Origin: an uncultured Ignavibacteria bacterium
GTDB lineage: Bacteria > Bacteroidota > Ignavibacteria > Kapaibacteriales > Kapaibacteriaceae
Length of the DNA stretch: 64,000 nucleotides
Assembly: GCA_937870915.1 (NCBI GenBank)
Contig: CALMZQ010000155.1
Location: forward strand, 1 to 64,000
Direction of reading: 5' to 3'
Under the pieces are notes generated by a model, which was given only the letters and a program-made list of their open reading frames with translations, was not told the origin of the DNA and did no database searches. Shown one piece after another: positions 20,267 through 30,666 of the stretch; the first letter of the stretch is position 1; each line of letters begins with the position of its first letter. A program made the position numbers and the translations under genes.

Positions 20267-21763
20267 TCACTTGCCGTTTCGCTCGAGCGCACTCTTCTCC
20301 CTAGCAACGCGCTTTCTCAGGATGTCTTCCGAGGGGTAGTCTTCAAATTCTAATACTTTGGCGAATTGCTGCTTTGCTGCGGCTGTTTTGTCCTGTTTTG
20401 CGAGGGACATTCCTAAGCGATAGTGGGAATATGGGTGCAGCCAAACCTCGGCTCCTTGGGTTGACAGAACGGTGGTAAAACACTTGTCGGCCCTGTCATA
20501 AAGGCCTGATTCGTAACACGCAACCCCTTGTTGATAAAGTACTTGCGTAAGAGTTTGAGTATCCGGAAGGTGCTTTCCAACGATTGCTGAATCTGCTAAG
20601 GACACAACACGCGAGTACAGTCCAACGCTGTACGCCCACGCGATTTTTTCAGCGATCTGTTCTTGGGGGGTAGGGCTACGGTTTAGACTACGCTGGACTT
20701 CTGGTTGCGAACCGGCTTTACGATACCATGATGTTGCCTGTTCGCGATCATTCAAAAAATCATAGGCAGTACCAATGGAGGCTGCCGCTTCTTCTTGCCG
20801 TTCTGTCGTAGCTGCTGTTTTATACGCAGACGTGAGATAGCTGATCGATTCGCGATAGTGTTCCTTGGCCATGGAAATGTATCCAAGCCGAGAGTTTGCC
20901 ACCCAACGTATGTTGGACTCATCACCGGATGTGATAGGCATTGTAAGAAGCGTCTTATAGGCTGGTTCAGCGCTTGTGACGTCTCGGACCTGATACAGGG
21001 AGATGTCTGCGTATTGTTGAAGAAAGTACCAGTTCCTTGGAAATGTGTCCTTTAACCATCGGATGTGGACAATCGAACGTTTGGGAAGATCTTCTGCGAG
21101 GTAGAAGCCGTAGAGCCATCTGCGGGCTTCTTGTCTGGCATAGACACCCTTGCTGGCGGCTTCTTCGAGCATACGCATCCCACCCCAGCGGTCTCCTCGT
21201 AGCCCAGCAAGTTTGATCGCCGCTTGAAACTCGTCTGGTGCTTGCGAGATCATGTACTGGAACATGCCAAGCCCCATCTTGGCATCCATATTTGTTGGAT
21301 CTTTCTCTACTGCTTCCTCAAGAAGATCGTACCCTTTTTTACCATCCCATATGGCCTTTAGTGTTTCACCCCTGGTTACGTAGGCTAGGCCCTTAAAACC
21401 GATGGTGCCTCCCATGTAGAACATCGCCTTTGTGTCATTCTCATTCTGATCCAAAAGCCGCTCGCACACCTTGGTCACTTTTTCTGCGTGGTATACAAAG
21501 GCCCAAAAGGCGGAGTCGTTCTTGGATCCACCCTTGAAGGACATGCGATAGTAATAGGTCATGGATTTGAAGAAGTGACCTCGTGGATCGCCGGGAGCTA
21601 GTCCTATCACCTCGTTACACTTCTTTTCTGCCGCACCAAAGTCCAGATTGTACATGAGATCGATAGCCTCCATCGTCCGGCTGTGTACCAAGGCCCAGTC
21701 AGTGCCTGCCTTGAGCTGGAGAGTTGTCGCAAGTAATGCGATCAGAAGAATCGATCGTCTCAT
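20267..21763 (-). CDS. Periplasmic/secreted TPR-repeat protein
   Basis: Signal peptide MRRSILLIALLATTLQLKA; multiple TPR-like helices. Confidence 0.75.
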   Translation of the reverse strand: MRRSILLIALLATTLQLKAGTDWALVHSRTMEAIDLMYNLDFGAAEKKCNEVIGLAPGDPRGHFFKSMTYYYRMSFKGGSKNDSAFWAFVYHAEKVTKVCERLLDQNENDTKAMFYMGGTIGFKGLAYVTRGETLKAIWDGKKGYDLLEEAVEKDPTNMDAKMGLGMFQYMISQAPDEFQAAIKLAGLRGDRWGGMRMLEEAASKGVYARQEARRWLYGFYLAEDLPKRSIVHIRWLKDTFPRNWYFLQQYADISLYQVRDVTSAEPAYKTLLTMPITSGDESNIRWVANSRLGYISMAKEHYRESISYLTSAYKTAATTERQEEAAASIGTAYDFLNDREQATSWYRKAGSQPEVQRSLNRSPTPQEQIAEKIAWAYSVGLYSRVVSLADSAIVGKHLPDTQTLTQVLYQQGVACYESGLYDRADKCFTTVLSTQGAEVWLHPYSHYRLGMSLAKQDKTAAAKQQFAKVLEFEDYPSEDILRKRVAREKSALERNGK

Positions 21764-21766
21764 TTA

Positions 21767-22720
21767 CTAGACTCTGAGATAGTTGCGAACATCAAGATTT
21801 CCGCCACACACAATGATGCCTACCTTCTTCCCTGCAACGAGCAGGGGATCTTCGATAATCGCACCAAGTGTAACGGACGCACTTGGCTCTACAACAATCT
21901 TTAGCCGTTCCATCATACGATACACTCCCTCAATGATCGCGTCTTCTGAGGCTGTAACGATATGTACATTCAGGTATTGAAGGACCGAAAACGTGATCTC
22001 GCCCAGTGATGTGCGGAGTCCGTCGGCTACAGTAAGGGTAGAGGGAGGGGGCTGACGGATTCCTGTCTCAAGAGATCTCTTAGCATCATCGGCAATGGCT
22101 GGTTCAGCGCCAATCACAGTGATGGATGGATCTCTGCCATTGGCCGCAATGGCAGTACCGCTCAAGAGGCCTCCACCACCAACAGGCGCCATCACGATAT
22201 CAAGATCGGGATAGTCTTCGATAAGCTCCAGCGCAGCTGTGCCCTGACCAGCGATTACGAGGGCATCGTCATACGGTGGAATGGGATGTGCACCTGTTCG
22301 GTGCATTATATCCTGCATGGTACTGAGTCGAGCGCTAAGCGTTGGCTCACAGAGTACCACCGTGGCACCGTATTCGACTACAGCGTCTTGCTTAACCGCC
22401 GGGGCGTTGTTCGGCATCACAATCGTGCACGGTATGCCGCGTAGTCGAGCAGCATAGGCCAGTGCCTGACCATGGTTTCCGGACGAATGTGTGACCACGC
22501 CATGTTGGGCTGTTTCGTCATCGAGCATAAAGACGGCATTGCAGGCGCCACGTGCCTTGAATGCTCCAATCTTCTGGAGATTCTCACACTTGAAGTAGAG
22601 CTGGGCCCCGAACATGTTGTTTAGAGCTTGCGAGGTAAGAACCGGCGTACGGTGAATGAACGGTTGTATCCGCTCAGCTGCGGCTAGTACATCTGCAAAT
22701 GTCGGCAAGGGTATTGTCAC
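21767..22720 (-). CDS. PLP-dependent threonine dehydratase / serine racemase-like enzyme
   Basis: FKCENLQKIGAFKARGACNAV (PLP Lys), SSGNHGQALAYAARLRGIPCTIVMP, APVGGGGLLSG. GTG start at 22720 overlaps the upstream stop (GTGA); the ORF extends to 22765. Confidence 0.88.
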   Translation of the reverse strand: MTIPLPTFADVLAAAERIQPFIHRTPVLTSQALNNMFGAQLYFKCENLQKIGAFKARGACNAVFMLDDETAQHGVVTHSSGNHGQALAYAARLRGIPCTIVMPNNAPAVKQDAVVEYGATVVLCEPTLSARLSTMQDIMHRTGAHPIPPYDDALVIAGQGTAALELIEDYPDLDIVMAPVGGGGLLSGTAIAANGRDPSITVIGAEPAIADDAKRSLETGIRQPPPSTLTVADGLRTSLGEITFSVLQYLNVHIVTASEDAIIEGVYRMMERLKIVVEPSASVTLGAIIEDPLLVAGKKVGIIVCGGNLDVRNYLRV

Positions 22721-23487
22721 AGTCGGATCAGATCCATGTTCGTGTAGCTCCGCCTTCTTGCACACACTTCGTATCCCTCACGATCACCGGAATCGTTCGT
22801 GTTACCTTCAATGGTCTCAACGTATTCGTCATAGAATGCCGTTACAATGCCGGTGTGCGTCCAGTCATTCGCGTTGCGTTTGTTACGTATCAGGAAGATT
22901 GCGCCATGTTTCAACTGAGCTAGATCAACAGCGCCGGATGAGAGTTCTTTGTCCGATACAAACCGCTTTGCCTTCCTTGCTTGGGCGGCAAGAACATCGC
23001 ACGATAAGGTCCCTTTGATTGGCGAGAGATTATCAGAGGGTTGACCTTCTTCAGCAGCTCGCAGAAGTGTAGTTACAAAGCCAGCGCACCATGCCCACTG
23101 TGGACCTTCCTTTCCTCCGGTGTAGAGCCGAACCCAAGGCCCGGCATTGGCACCACCAACTTCGCGCGGATGCTCCTTTAGGTGTATGCGTGCCGCTTGA
23201 ACCACACGTTGAGCAAAGGATGTAGCTGAAGTGGTAAGGGGCGATATGGCTCTCACAATGGGTGCAATGAGGGCGTTAAACGTTTCTTTGTCTACACGTC
23301 CGCTTGCTGCGATACGTGATGACGTTTGAAATTTCTTCACTGAGGCCTCAGTGGCCGGACCAAAACTTCCGTCGATCGTAAGCCCTACGCCATCAAGCGA
23401 GAGCCACTCCTGTACGAGTTTTACGGCCTTGCTCTTGGTGCCACGTTGTAATGGCAATTCAATTGAATACTCCTTTGGCAACGTCAT
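22717..23487 (-). CDS. Peptidoglycan-binding (PG_binding_1) plus CHAP-like amidase/endopeptidase domain protein
   Basis: LPLQRGTKSKAVKLVQEWLSLDGVGLTIDGSFGPATEASVKKFQ; WAWCAGFVTTLLRAA...HTGIVTAFYDEYVETIEGNTN. Confidence 0.82.
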   Translation of the reverse strand: MTLPKEYSIELPLQRGTKSKAVKLVQEWLSLDGVGLTIDGSFGPATEASVKKFQTSSRIAASGRVDKETFNALIAPIVRAISPLTTSATSFAQRVVQAARIHLKEHPREVGGANAGPWVRLYTGGKEGPQWAWCAGFVTTLLRAAEEGQPSDNLSPIKGTLSCDVLAAQARKAKRFVSDKELSSGAVDLAQLKHGAIFLIRNKRNANDWTHTGIVTAFYDEYVETIEGNTNDSGDREGYEVCARRRSYTNMDLIRL

Positions 23488-23508
23488 GGAGCCCCCTTAA
23501 CGATGTTC

Positions 23509-25494
23509 TTACATGTTACGACGGTACTGTCCGCCTACTTCATACAGTGCATGTGTCATTTGTCCCAGTGAGCAGACCTTGGCTGCTTCCATCAAGGCCG
23601 CAAAGATGTTCTGATTATGAATGGCCTTCTGACGTAGTTCAGCGAGTGCCTCGGTTGTTGTGGACGCGTTGCGGTCCTGCACCGATCGTACATTGTTGAT
23701 CTGTTGTTCCTTCTCATCCGTTGTAGAACGAATGACCTCCTGCGGTATCACTGTTGGTGAACCCTTGGAGCTGAGAAAGGTATTAACGCCGATGATCGGA
23801 TATTCGCCGGTATGTTTTAGTGTTTCGTAGTAGAGCGACTCTTCTTGGATCTTGTTGCGTTGGTACATGTTCTCCATCGCGCCTAACACTCCGCCTCGCT
23901 CTGCAATGCGTCTAAACTCCGTGTAGACGGCTTCTTCAACGAGATCCGTGAGTTCTTCGATGATGAACGAGCCTTGCAATGGATTTTCATTCTTCGCTAG
24001 CCCAAGCTCGCGATTGATGATCAATTGGATTGCAACAGCTCTACGGACACTTTCTTCTGTAGGCGTAGTGATGGCCTCGTCATAGGCGTTTGTATGCAAG
24101 GAATTACAGTTATCGTAGATAGCATAGAGGGCCTGTAGCGAGGTGCGAATGTCGTTGAAGTCAATCTCCTGCGCATGAAGTGACCGTCCGGATGTTTGAA
24201 TATGATACTTCAACATCTGCGACCGTTCGTTGCCACCATACATCTGCTTGATGGCCTTTGCCCAGATCTTCCGGGCCACTCTGCCGATCACACTGTATTC
24301 AGGATCCACACCATTCGAAAAGAAGAACGAAAGGTTCGGAGCAAAGTCATTGATATCCATCCCACGAGAGAGATAGTACTCAACGTATGTGAAACCGTTT
24401 GCTAGAGTAAAGGCAAGCTGCGTGATAGGATTGGCACCAGCCTCTGCAATATGATAGCCGGAGATCGATACGGAATAGAAGTTCCGAACACCCTCATCGA
24501 TGAAATACTTCTGCACGTCGCCCATCAATCGAAGTGCGAATTCGGTTGAGAAGATACACGTGTTCTGCGCCTGGTCTTCCTTGAGGATGTCTGCCTGTAC
24601 TGTTCCGCGTACGCTTTGCAAGGCGCGCTTTCTACATTCAGCATAGACATCTGCCGGGAGCACTTGATCACCCGTTACACCTAGCAGTAGGAGGCCAAGT
24701 CCGTTGTTTCCATCCGGCAGCTCTGTTGAACCGTCGCCGTGACGATAGATGGGTCGAGAAAGCCCCTTTGCAGCATAGATGGCATCGATCTTTTCTTCAA
24801 CGTTCTCTACAAGACCACGTTCGCGAATCACCTTTTCACATTCTTGGTCAATGGCCGCATTCATGAAGAAGGCAAGTAACATCGGAGCCGGACCATTAAT
24901 CGTCATGGAGACAGACGTGGTAGGCGAACACAGATCGAACCCTGAATAGAGTTTCTTTGCATCATCAAGTGTGGCGATGCTCACACCCGAGTTGCCGATC
25001 TTTCCATAGATGTCTGGGCGATGGTCCGGATCTTCTCCATACAACGTAACACTGTCGAATGCCGTTGATAATCGAGCAGCAGGCATTCCCTTCGAGAGGT
25101 AATGAAAGCGTCTGTTGGTACGCTCCGGTCCACCTTCACCGGCGAACATCCGCGTTGGGTCTTCATTCGTTCGTTTGAACGGATAGACACCGGCTGTAAA
25201 AGGGAATTCTCCCGGCACGTTCTCCTGCATACACCAACGGACGATCTCACCCCAATCCTTGAATTGAGGCAGTGCGATCTTGGGGACCTTTGTATGGCTC
25301 AACGATTCCTCGTAGTTCGCTACACGGATATCCTTCCCTCGAACGGTATACGTGTAATGCTCACCCGAGTACTCGGCCTTCTTCTTTTCCCATGATGCGA
25401 GTAACGCTCGAACCTCGTGGTGAAGCTGTGCTTCTAAACCCTCGGCCAATGTCTCGAGCGTTGTTATCGCGTCCGTCTGGTGTTTCGTTATCAT
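23509..25494 (-). CDS. Isobutyryl-CoA mutase-type acyl-CoA mutase catalytic subunit (C-terminal half of IcmF as a separate gene)
   Basis: [131 protein letters not shown]. No B12-binding domain in this ORF. Confidence 0.9.
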   Translation of the reverse strand: MITKHQTDAITTLETLAEGLEAQLHHEVRALLASWEKKKAEYSGEHYTYTVRGKDIRVANYEESLSHTKVPKIALPQFKDWGEIVRWCMQENVPGEFPFTAGVYPFKRTNEDPTRMFAGEGGPERTNRRFHYLSKGMPAARLSTAFDSVTLYGEDPDHRPDIYGKIGNSGVSIATLDDAKKLYSGFDLCSPTTSVSMTINGPAPMLLAFFMNAAIDQECEKVIRERGLVENVEEKIDAIYAAKGLSRPIYRHGDGSTELPDGNNGLGLLLLGVTGDQVLPADVYAECRKRALQSVRGTVQADILKEDQAQNTCIFSTEFALRLMGDVQKYFIDEGVRNFYSVSISGYHIAEAGANPITQLAFTLANGFTYVEYYLSRGMDINDFAPNLSFFFSNGVDPEYSVIGRVARKIWAKAIKQMYGGNERSQMLKYHIQTSGRSLHAQEIDFNDIRTSLQALYAIYDNCNSLHTNAYDEAITTPTEESVRRAVAIQLIINRELGLAKNENPLQGSFIIEELTDLVEEAVYTEFRRIAERGGVLGAMENMYQRNKIQEESLYYETLKHTGEYPIIGVNTFLSSKGSPTVIPQEVIRSTTDEKEQQINNVRSVQDRNASTTTEALAELRQKAIHNQNIFAALMEAAKVCSLGQMTHALYEVGGQYRRNM

Positions 25495-25500
25495 ACGTCG

Positions 25501-26838
25501 TTAGTTGTGTGTAACGGTGTAGAGTTTCGCAGAATCGGCCAATCCGCCAATCCAAAGTGTGACAATCTTGCCCGCCTGGACAGTGACTGGTGTAGAAGCG
25601 ACAACAACCTCTGACGTACCGGCCTTTTTGAAGACCATGTTATACGTGGTTGGGAACCGGCTGAAGAATGCCCCCTTGAACGTATTGCTGTAACTCGTTT
25701 CGCGGAAGGACAAATCTTGACATTCCACAATCTTCTCCTCGCCCGTTGCGGTTACGATGTACCCATCAAGGTTTGGAGCATCCGGCGAGAGATGCACTAC
25801 CCGGATACTTGCTTCACTCGTTGAAAGGGGCTTCTTGAGATCCACCAGCTCCAGCGGCGCAAGGTTAGCCGGCATGATTGAACCGGAAAGGAATAGTGTG
25901 GTACGACCGCGTTTGATGATGGAGAACGGCGCATTTGAAATAACCGGAGTGCCGCCAACAGTAACAGTTGCTGTATGTGAACCGGCAGCGAGTTCGATGT
26001 ACGGTGATTGTTGCGGGAACGCAAGATTATTAATGGTTGGTACTGCTGCACCGTCTACAGTAACCGATGCTGGGGGTGCACCGGAAACAGCGTGTACAAC
26101 AAGGATCTTGCCACGGTCCGGTGCAACGCTGAGGTCTTGATACGTGTTTCCATCACCGTTGTCATTGTAGAGGCGAGCAATAAAGCCCCAACCATCTGCA
26201 TCTGAAACGGTTCCTGTGAGAACAAGCGTGTAGGCTTTGTCTGGCTCCAGACTTACCGTATCAAAGGCAAAGAGTTCTTGGGTAGACGATGATCCCTTCC
26301 ATACCGAAAGAGTGTACTTGCCTGCATCAAGATCTGAGTAGCCTGTTAGTTCTGTGTACGGTTCCGGGCCAAGAATTGGATTCAGCTCGTCGGTCTTCGC
26401 AACTGAGAGCGGACCACCGTCCGGACAACCATTCACGAATTTCAGTCGCGACTTGCCGAGTTGTGTTGCACGAATGTCATCGCCAAAGGAAACCGAGAAT
26501 GTACGTGCTGGAGGGAAGGCATATACAGAGAACGTTCCACCGGTGTACATGCGCTGCAAGGACTCAATGCGAGCCTTTGCAGAGTCTGCATAGTGAATAC
26601 TCACCTTTACACTGTCGCCGCTTGTACCAGCAAGTACGTAGCCGCTGCTCTTGCCTGCCTGCACTCTGGATGCTACCTTTTTGCCAACAACGTACAGATC
26701 GAGACCAAGTGTATCGTCGTAGACGGTGTTGACAAGGCGGATCAATGTCTGGTTATCCGCTGGTTGTGAAGGCTCGTCATTTGAACAGCCAACAACAAAC
26801 AGTGAAACCAGCATTGCAAGTGCGAAAACTCTCATCAT
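25501..26838 (-). CDS. DUF4397-type repeat lipoprotein
   Basis: Lipobox LVSLFVVGC|SNDEPSQ; repeated units ILVVHAVSGAPPASVTVDG...LAAGSHTATVTVGGTPV and ASIRVVHLSPDAPNLDGYIV. Confidence 0.85.
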   Translation of the reverse strand: MMRVFALAMLVSLFVVGCSNDEPSQPADNQTLIRLVNTVYDDTLGLDLYVVGKKVASRVQAGKSSGYVLAGTSGDSVKVSIHYADSAKARIESLQRMYTGGTFSVYAFPPARTFSVSFGDDIRATQLGKSRLKFVNGCPDGGPLSVAKTDELNPILGPEPYTELTGYSDLDAGKYTLSVWKGSSSTQELFAFDTVSLEPDKAYTLVLTGTVSDADGWGFIARLYNDNGDGNTYQDLSVAPDRGKILVVHAVSGAPPASVTVDGAAVPTINNLAFPQQSPYIELAAGSHTATVTVGGTPVISNAPFSIIKRGRTTLFLSGSIMPANLAPLELVDLKKPLSTSEASIRVVHLSPDAPNLDGYIVTATGEEKIVECQDLSFRETSYSNTFKGAFFSRFPTTYNMVFKKAGTSEVVVASTPVTVQAGKIVTLWIGGLADSAKLYTVTHN

Positions 26839-26870
26839 AGAAACCCCCGTAAAAGTTCGTCTGTGTTGCG

Positions 26871-28280
26871 TCATTGTTGTTTGGAAGTAGTAAGCTGTTC
26901 AATAGCACCTTGAACGCGCCAGAGTGCTCGTGCGAGTTCCGATTGTTTTTCAACGAATGCGTCGTAGCGACGGTTATTCTCCACGATCTCTGCTAGATAA
27001 CGCGTGCGCTCCGGCGGAATGATGAAGATCTTTTCGCTCATTTCATCTGTGATCTCAAAATTTGAGCTCCACGAGAGGTTGCAGCGGTGTGTAAGAAGGT
27101 CGTTAAGCGCTCGGTAGAGCGTATTGGTACCGGGGTCGTTAAACTGCGATGCAATGGTACCATAGACAGGCATATCGTCGATCTTCGACGTAAAGAGTTG
27201 CCTGCTGCGCTGATACTGCTTTCGTACGTCTCGAAGAGCGTCCAGAGCGCCCCTTTTGTCAAACTTGTTTAGCGCGATGACGTCGGCGTAGTCGATCATG
27301 TCGATCTTTTCAAGCTGGGTTGCAGCGCCATACTCGGGGGTCATCACATACATCGAAACGTCTGCCACGTCCGTGATCTGCGAGTCACTCTGGCCAATGC
27401 CAGCCGTTTCTACAATGATCAGGTCAAAACCAGCATAGGAGAGGATGTTGATCGCATCTCGCACATGCGGATTGATGGCCACGTTGGCCTCACGTGTTGC
27501 AAAGGAGCGCATATAAACGCGCGGGTCACTCACAGCATTCATCCTAATCCTGTCTCCTAGAAGTGCTCCGCCTGTCTTTCGCTTCGAAGGGTCAACGCTT
27601 ACAACGGCAATGGTTTTGTCCGGGTGATCAAGGAGAAATCGTCTAACGATCTCATCCGTTAGGGATGACTTACCAGCGCCGCCGGTTCCCGTGATTCCGA
27701 GGACGGGAGAGCGCTTTCCATTGACAGTGAATGCGATCCGTTGAGAATCACCGCGTTCAGCGCAGGAGATTGCCTGGGCGATTGCCATCGGATCTTTCTC
27801 TTGCACGCTTTGTGCCAGTCCATTGGCATAGTTCAGAGGCGTAACAAAGTCGCTCTTTTCTACAAGATCGTTGATCATCCCTTGGAGCCCCATAGACCTC
27901 CCATCATCAGGGGAATAGACCCGTGTGATCCCGTTAGCGTGAAGGGTTTCTATCTCAGAGGGAAGGATCGTTCCACCTCCACCTGCAAAGATCTTAATGT
28001 GGCTTGCTCCTCGTTCTACTAAAAGGTTTCGCATGTAGGTGAGGTACTCAACATGTCCACCCTGGTAGGATGTCATGGCAATAGCCTGGGCGTCTTCTTG
28101 GATAGCACACTCAACAACATCCATCACAGATCGGTTGTGGCCAAGGTGGATAACCTCACATCCCGTGGCCTGAATGATCCGTCTCATGACGTTAATAGCC
28201 GCATCGTGCCCGTCGAACAGTGACGCTGCCGTAACTATCCGAACCTTGTTCTGAGGTGCGTAAGGGGCTGGTGATTCCAT
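26871..28280 (-). CDS. B12-binding plus G-protein chaperone protein (N-terminal half of IcmF as a separate gene)
   Basis: B12 site [61 protein letters not shown]-loop [43 protein letters not shown] at 28280 (MESPAPYAP) preferred over the ORF-track start. Confidence 0.9.
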   Translation of the reverse strand: MESPAPYAPQNKVRIVTAASLFDGHDAAINVMRRIIQATGCEVIHLGHNRSVMDVVECAIQEDAQAIAMTSYQGGHVEYLTYMRNLLVERGASHIKIFAGGGGTILPSEIETLHANGITRVYSPDDGRSMGLQGMINDLVEKSDFVTPLNYANGLAQSVQEKDPMAIAQAISCAERGDSQRIAFTVNGKRSPVLGITGTGGAGKSSLTDEIVRRFLLDHPDKTIAVVSVDPSKRKTGGALLGDRIRMNAVSDPRVYMRSFATREANVAINPHVRDAINILSYAGFDLIIVETAGIGQSDSQITDVADVSMYVMTPEYGAATQLEKIDMIDYADVIALNKFDKRGALDALRDVRKQYQRSRQLFTSKIDDMPVYGTIASQFNDPGTNTLYRALNDLLTHRCNLSWSSNFEITDEMSEKIFIIPPERTRYLAEIVENNRRYDAFVEKQSELARALWRVQGAIEQLTTSKQQ

Positions 28281-28312
28281 ATACCGATCTGTTGACAGTG
28301 TGGACAACGTAG

Positions 28313-28320
28313 CAAAACTA
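28313..28320 (-). promoter_or_regulatory. Candidate Bacteroidetes -7 box (TAGTTTTG) for the split-icmF operon
   Basis: TAnnTTTG match 33 nt upstream of ATG 28280; no well-spaced TTG box seen. Confidence 0.4.
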
Positions 28321-28353
28321 CGCAGGATAGCAGCGTATGTGACGTAACTCACT

Positions 28354-28383
28354 TTGGAGCCGGTTGGTTCTGACCTATGTTTG
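28354..28383 (+). promoter_or_regulatory. Bacteroidetes-type promoter TTG-N19-TATGTTTG for the DUF2892 gene
   Basis: TTG at 28354-28356, TATGTTTG at 28376-28383. Confidence 0.6.
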
Positions 28384-28438
28384 GGGCATATGCTTCCACA
28401 TAGTGGTAGCGTTTTCTCACGCTCGTTTAGAGGTGAAT

Positions 28439-28645
28439 ATGACAAAGAACATGGGTTCGATAGACCGTGTCTTGCGGGTATTGGTCGCAATTGCTGTGTT
28501 TGCAGCAATCTCGATGGATGCACTTACGGGTACGTGGGCTTGGGTTCTGGGGATCTTGTCTGTGGTCTTCATATTGACAAGTCTCGTGTCGTTTTGCCCT
28601 CTTTACACCATCTTCGGTATAAAGACCTGCAAGACCGCCTCGTAA
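28439..28645 (+). CDS. DUF2892 family small membrane protein
   Basis: [26 protein letters not shown]...[29 protein letters not shown]. Confidence 0.85.
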   Translation: MTKNMGSIDRVLRVLVAIAVFAAISMDALTGTWAWVLGILSVVFILTSLVSFCPLYTIFGIKTCKTAS

Positions 28646-28646
28646 C

Positions 28647-30044
28647 TTGGGCTCTGTGAATGCAGAGCTCATCATGCTGGGGGGTGCCGAGGAGATCGGT
28701 GCTAACTGTTGTTATCTGAATTTGGATGGGACGGGTATCTTCATTGATGCCGGACTCCACCCCAGAGATCGGACGGAAAAAGCGTTTCCTGCAGTAGACC
28801 TGATCGGCAACCGGGAGACAGACGTCCTCCTTACAACACATGCCCATACCGATCATATTGGGGGGCTGCCATACGTGATGCGGAGGTTTCCTCACCTGCG
28901 TCCAATCATGACCCATGCAACACGCGATCTCAGTCACGTAATGTTGCCCAATGGTGCAAGACTTCTCAAAACGGAGATTTCAGATCACGTTCCGAAGGAG
29001 TGGTTGGAGTTCTACCACCGCGATGTAATCGAGCAATTGCGATATGCGTTTGAAGCTATTCCGTACGGAGAGCCCCTTACCCTACGAGGGTATAATGGCA
29101 GGTCGGACGTGAAGGCTACGTTTCATTGGGCAGGACATATCCTAGGCTCTGCTGGCATCAGCCTTGCGAACAAGGGCTTCAGCATCCTCCATACCGGGGA
29201 TGTGCAGTTCGATCATCAAACAGTGATCCCCAAGGCTACGTTGCCCAGACATCATGTGGATGTGTTGATCACCGAGGCTACAAACGGAGCATTGGAGGAA
29301 ATGTCTACGATTGCCGCCGAGACAAAGCGTCTGGCTGTCTTCATCAATTCTATCAGTGAACGCAACGGGTCGGTTCTCATCCCTTGTTTCGCTCTTGGGA
29401 AGATGCAGGAGATGCTTGCACTTCTGTATTCCATGATGCGGAAGGGCTCAATTCCGTATCTGCCCATCCACACAGGGGGCATGGGGACTCGCATCAGTAA
29501 GATATACGACCAATACTGTTACAGCGATCCTATGAGACGTCCGGGATTTGAAATCTCTGATGTGCCTCAGGAACCGATTCATCGGTTTGACCTCGACACA
29601 GGGTCGTACATGAAGACACCATCCATTGTTTTAGCATCTTCCGGAATGGTAAATCCGGGTACGATCTCATTCAACCTCGCCCAGCGCTGGATGTCGAAGC
29701 CAAGGTTCGGTATTGCCTTTATCGGATTCCAGCATCCGTCGAGTCCGGGATATCAGTTAATGAATTCAAAGCCGAAGACGCCGTTCGACCTCGCAGGCAC
29801 GCGTGTGAGCCGTACATGCGAGATCGAACGGTTTCGCTTCAGTGCCCATGCTTCACGAGAGGGTCTGGTCTCCCTAGCAATGGATGTTCGCCCGTCTACC
29901 GTGGTGGTCATGCATGGCGAGCCTGATGCATGTGATGGGCTTGCACTTGAGATCCGAGAACGACTTCCCGGCACACGCATCATTATTCCGCGGCTGGGGG
30001 TTCCTTATGTTCTTGATTCAACACAAGAGTATCTTAGCGTTTGA
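28647..30044 (+). CDS. Beta-CASP metallo-beta-lactamase-fold RNase (CPSF73-like)
   Basis: TTHAHTDHIGGLP, HWAGHILGSAGI, LHTGDVQF, VLIPCFALGKMQEML, FSAHASREGL. Exact start uncertain (TTG 28647 or GTG 28656). Confidence 0.92.
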   Translation: MGSVNAELIMLGGAEEIGANCCYLNLDGTGIFIDAGLHPRDRTEKAFPAVDLIGNRETDVLLTTHAHTDHIGGLPYVMRRFPHLRPIMTHATRDLSHVMLPNGARLLKTEISDHVPKEWLEFYHRDVIEQLRYAFEAIPYGEPLTLRGYNGRSDVKATFHWAGHILGSAGISLANKGFSILHTGDVQFDHQTVIPKATLPRHHVDVLITEATNGALEEMSTIAAETKRLAVFINSISERNGSVLIPCFALGKMQEMLALLYSMMRKGSIPYLPIHTGGMGTRISKIYDQYCYSDPMRRPGFEISDVPQEPIHRFDLDTGSYMKTPSIVLASSGMVNPGTISFNLAQRWMSKPRFGIAFIGFQHPSSPGYQLMNSKPKTPFDLAGTRVSRTCEIERFRFSAHASREGLVSLAMDVRPSTVVVMHGEPDACDGLALEIRERLPGTRIIIPRLGVPYVLDSTQEYLSV

Positions 30045-30666
30045 TCATGAATGGTCGTGTACTGGTTTGACCATGTACACGGTACATCACAAGCGTATAA
30101 GCGCCACTTGGCAGACTCTGTGTATCGATCTCAACCGTTGACGTTGCAGGGTGGATGGATTGATTCCAATAGAGCTGCCCGGCAACATCACGAACTTCAA
30201 GTTGTGTTACGTCCTCAACCGACCATGTGGCGCGAAGCCTATCCGTTGCCGGTTGTGGTTCCATAGACACGGCGAAACTCACGGATGTATCGGAATCAAC
30301 TGTGCTGATGACCGGACGAGATGGCACAATGGTCGCAAATCCGTGACTGTACAATGCAATGTTCGAACGCACTTCGTCGCGAACCACAAAACGATAGTGA
30401 CGTCCCGACGGAAGATCCTCGGGGAGAGTCCACACATACCGTTTGTTGATAGCTGGCACATGAGACGCAATCTGTGTTCGAACAGCTCGCTCTCCGTCCC
30501 AAAGTTCTAGGCAGACACGTTGTGCAGTGATAGCGTCATCCCACGTTATCGTGATCGATGTTCCTGCAGTAAGGGGCTGTTCAGCTGCTCCACCTGACGG
30601 CCAAACATGGCCGTACACGTTGTGGAACATCATGGTGATCGTAATGATCAAGAGAATGGTTTTCAT
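30034..30666 (-). CDS. Small secreted protein with T9SS-like C-terminal domain
   Basis: Signal peptide MKTILLIITITMMFHNVYG; C-terminus VTQLEVRDVAGQLYWNQ...LPSGAYTLVMYRVHGQTSTRPFMIKR. Confidence 0.78.
   Translation of the reverse strand: MKTILLIITITMMFHNVYGHVWPSGGAAEQPLTAGTSITITWDDAITAQRVCLELWDGERAVRTQIASHVPAINKRYVWTLPEDLPSGRHYRFVVRDEVRSNIALYSHGFATIVPSRPVISTVDSDTSVSFAVSMEPQPATDRLRATWSVEDVTQLEVRDVAGQLYWNQSIHPATSTVEIDTQSLPSGAYTLVMYRVHGQTSTRPFMIKR

Noticed and set aside
28281-28523. N-terminal extension of the B12/G-domain ORF
   Set aside because: Not homologous to IcmF, overlaps the divergent promoter region and DUF2892 gene; ATG 28280 fits the family start.
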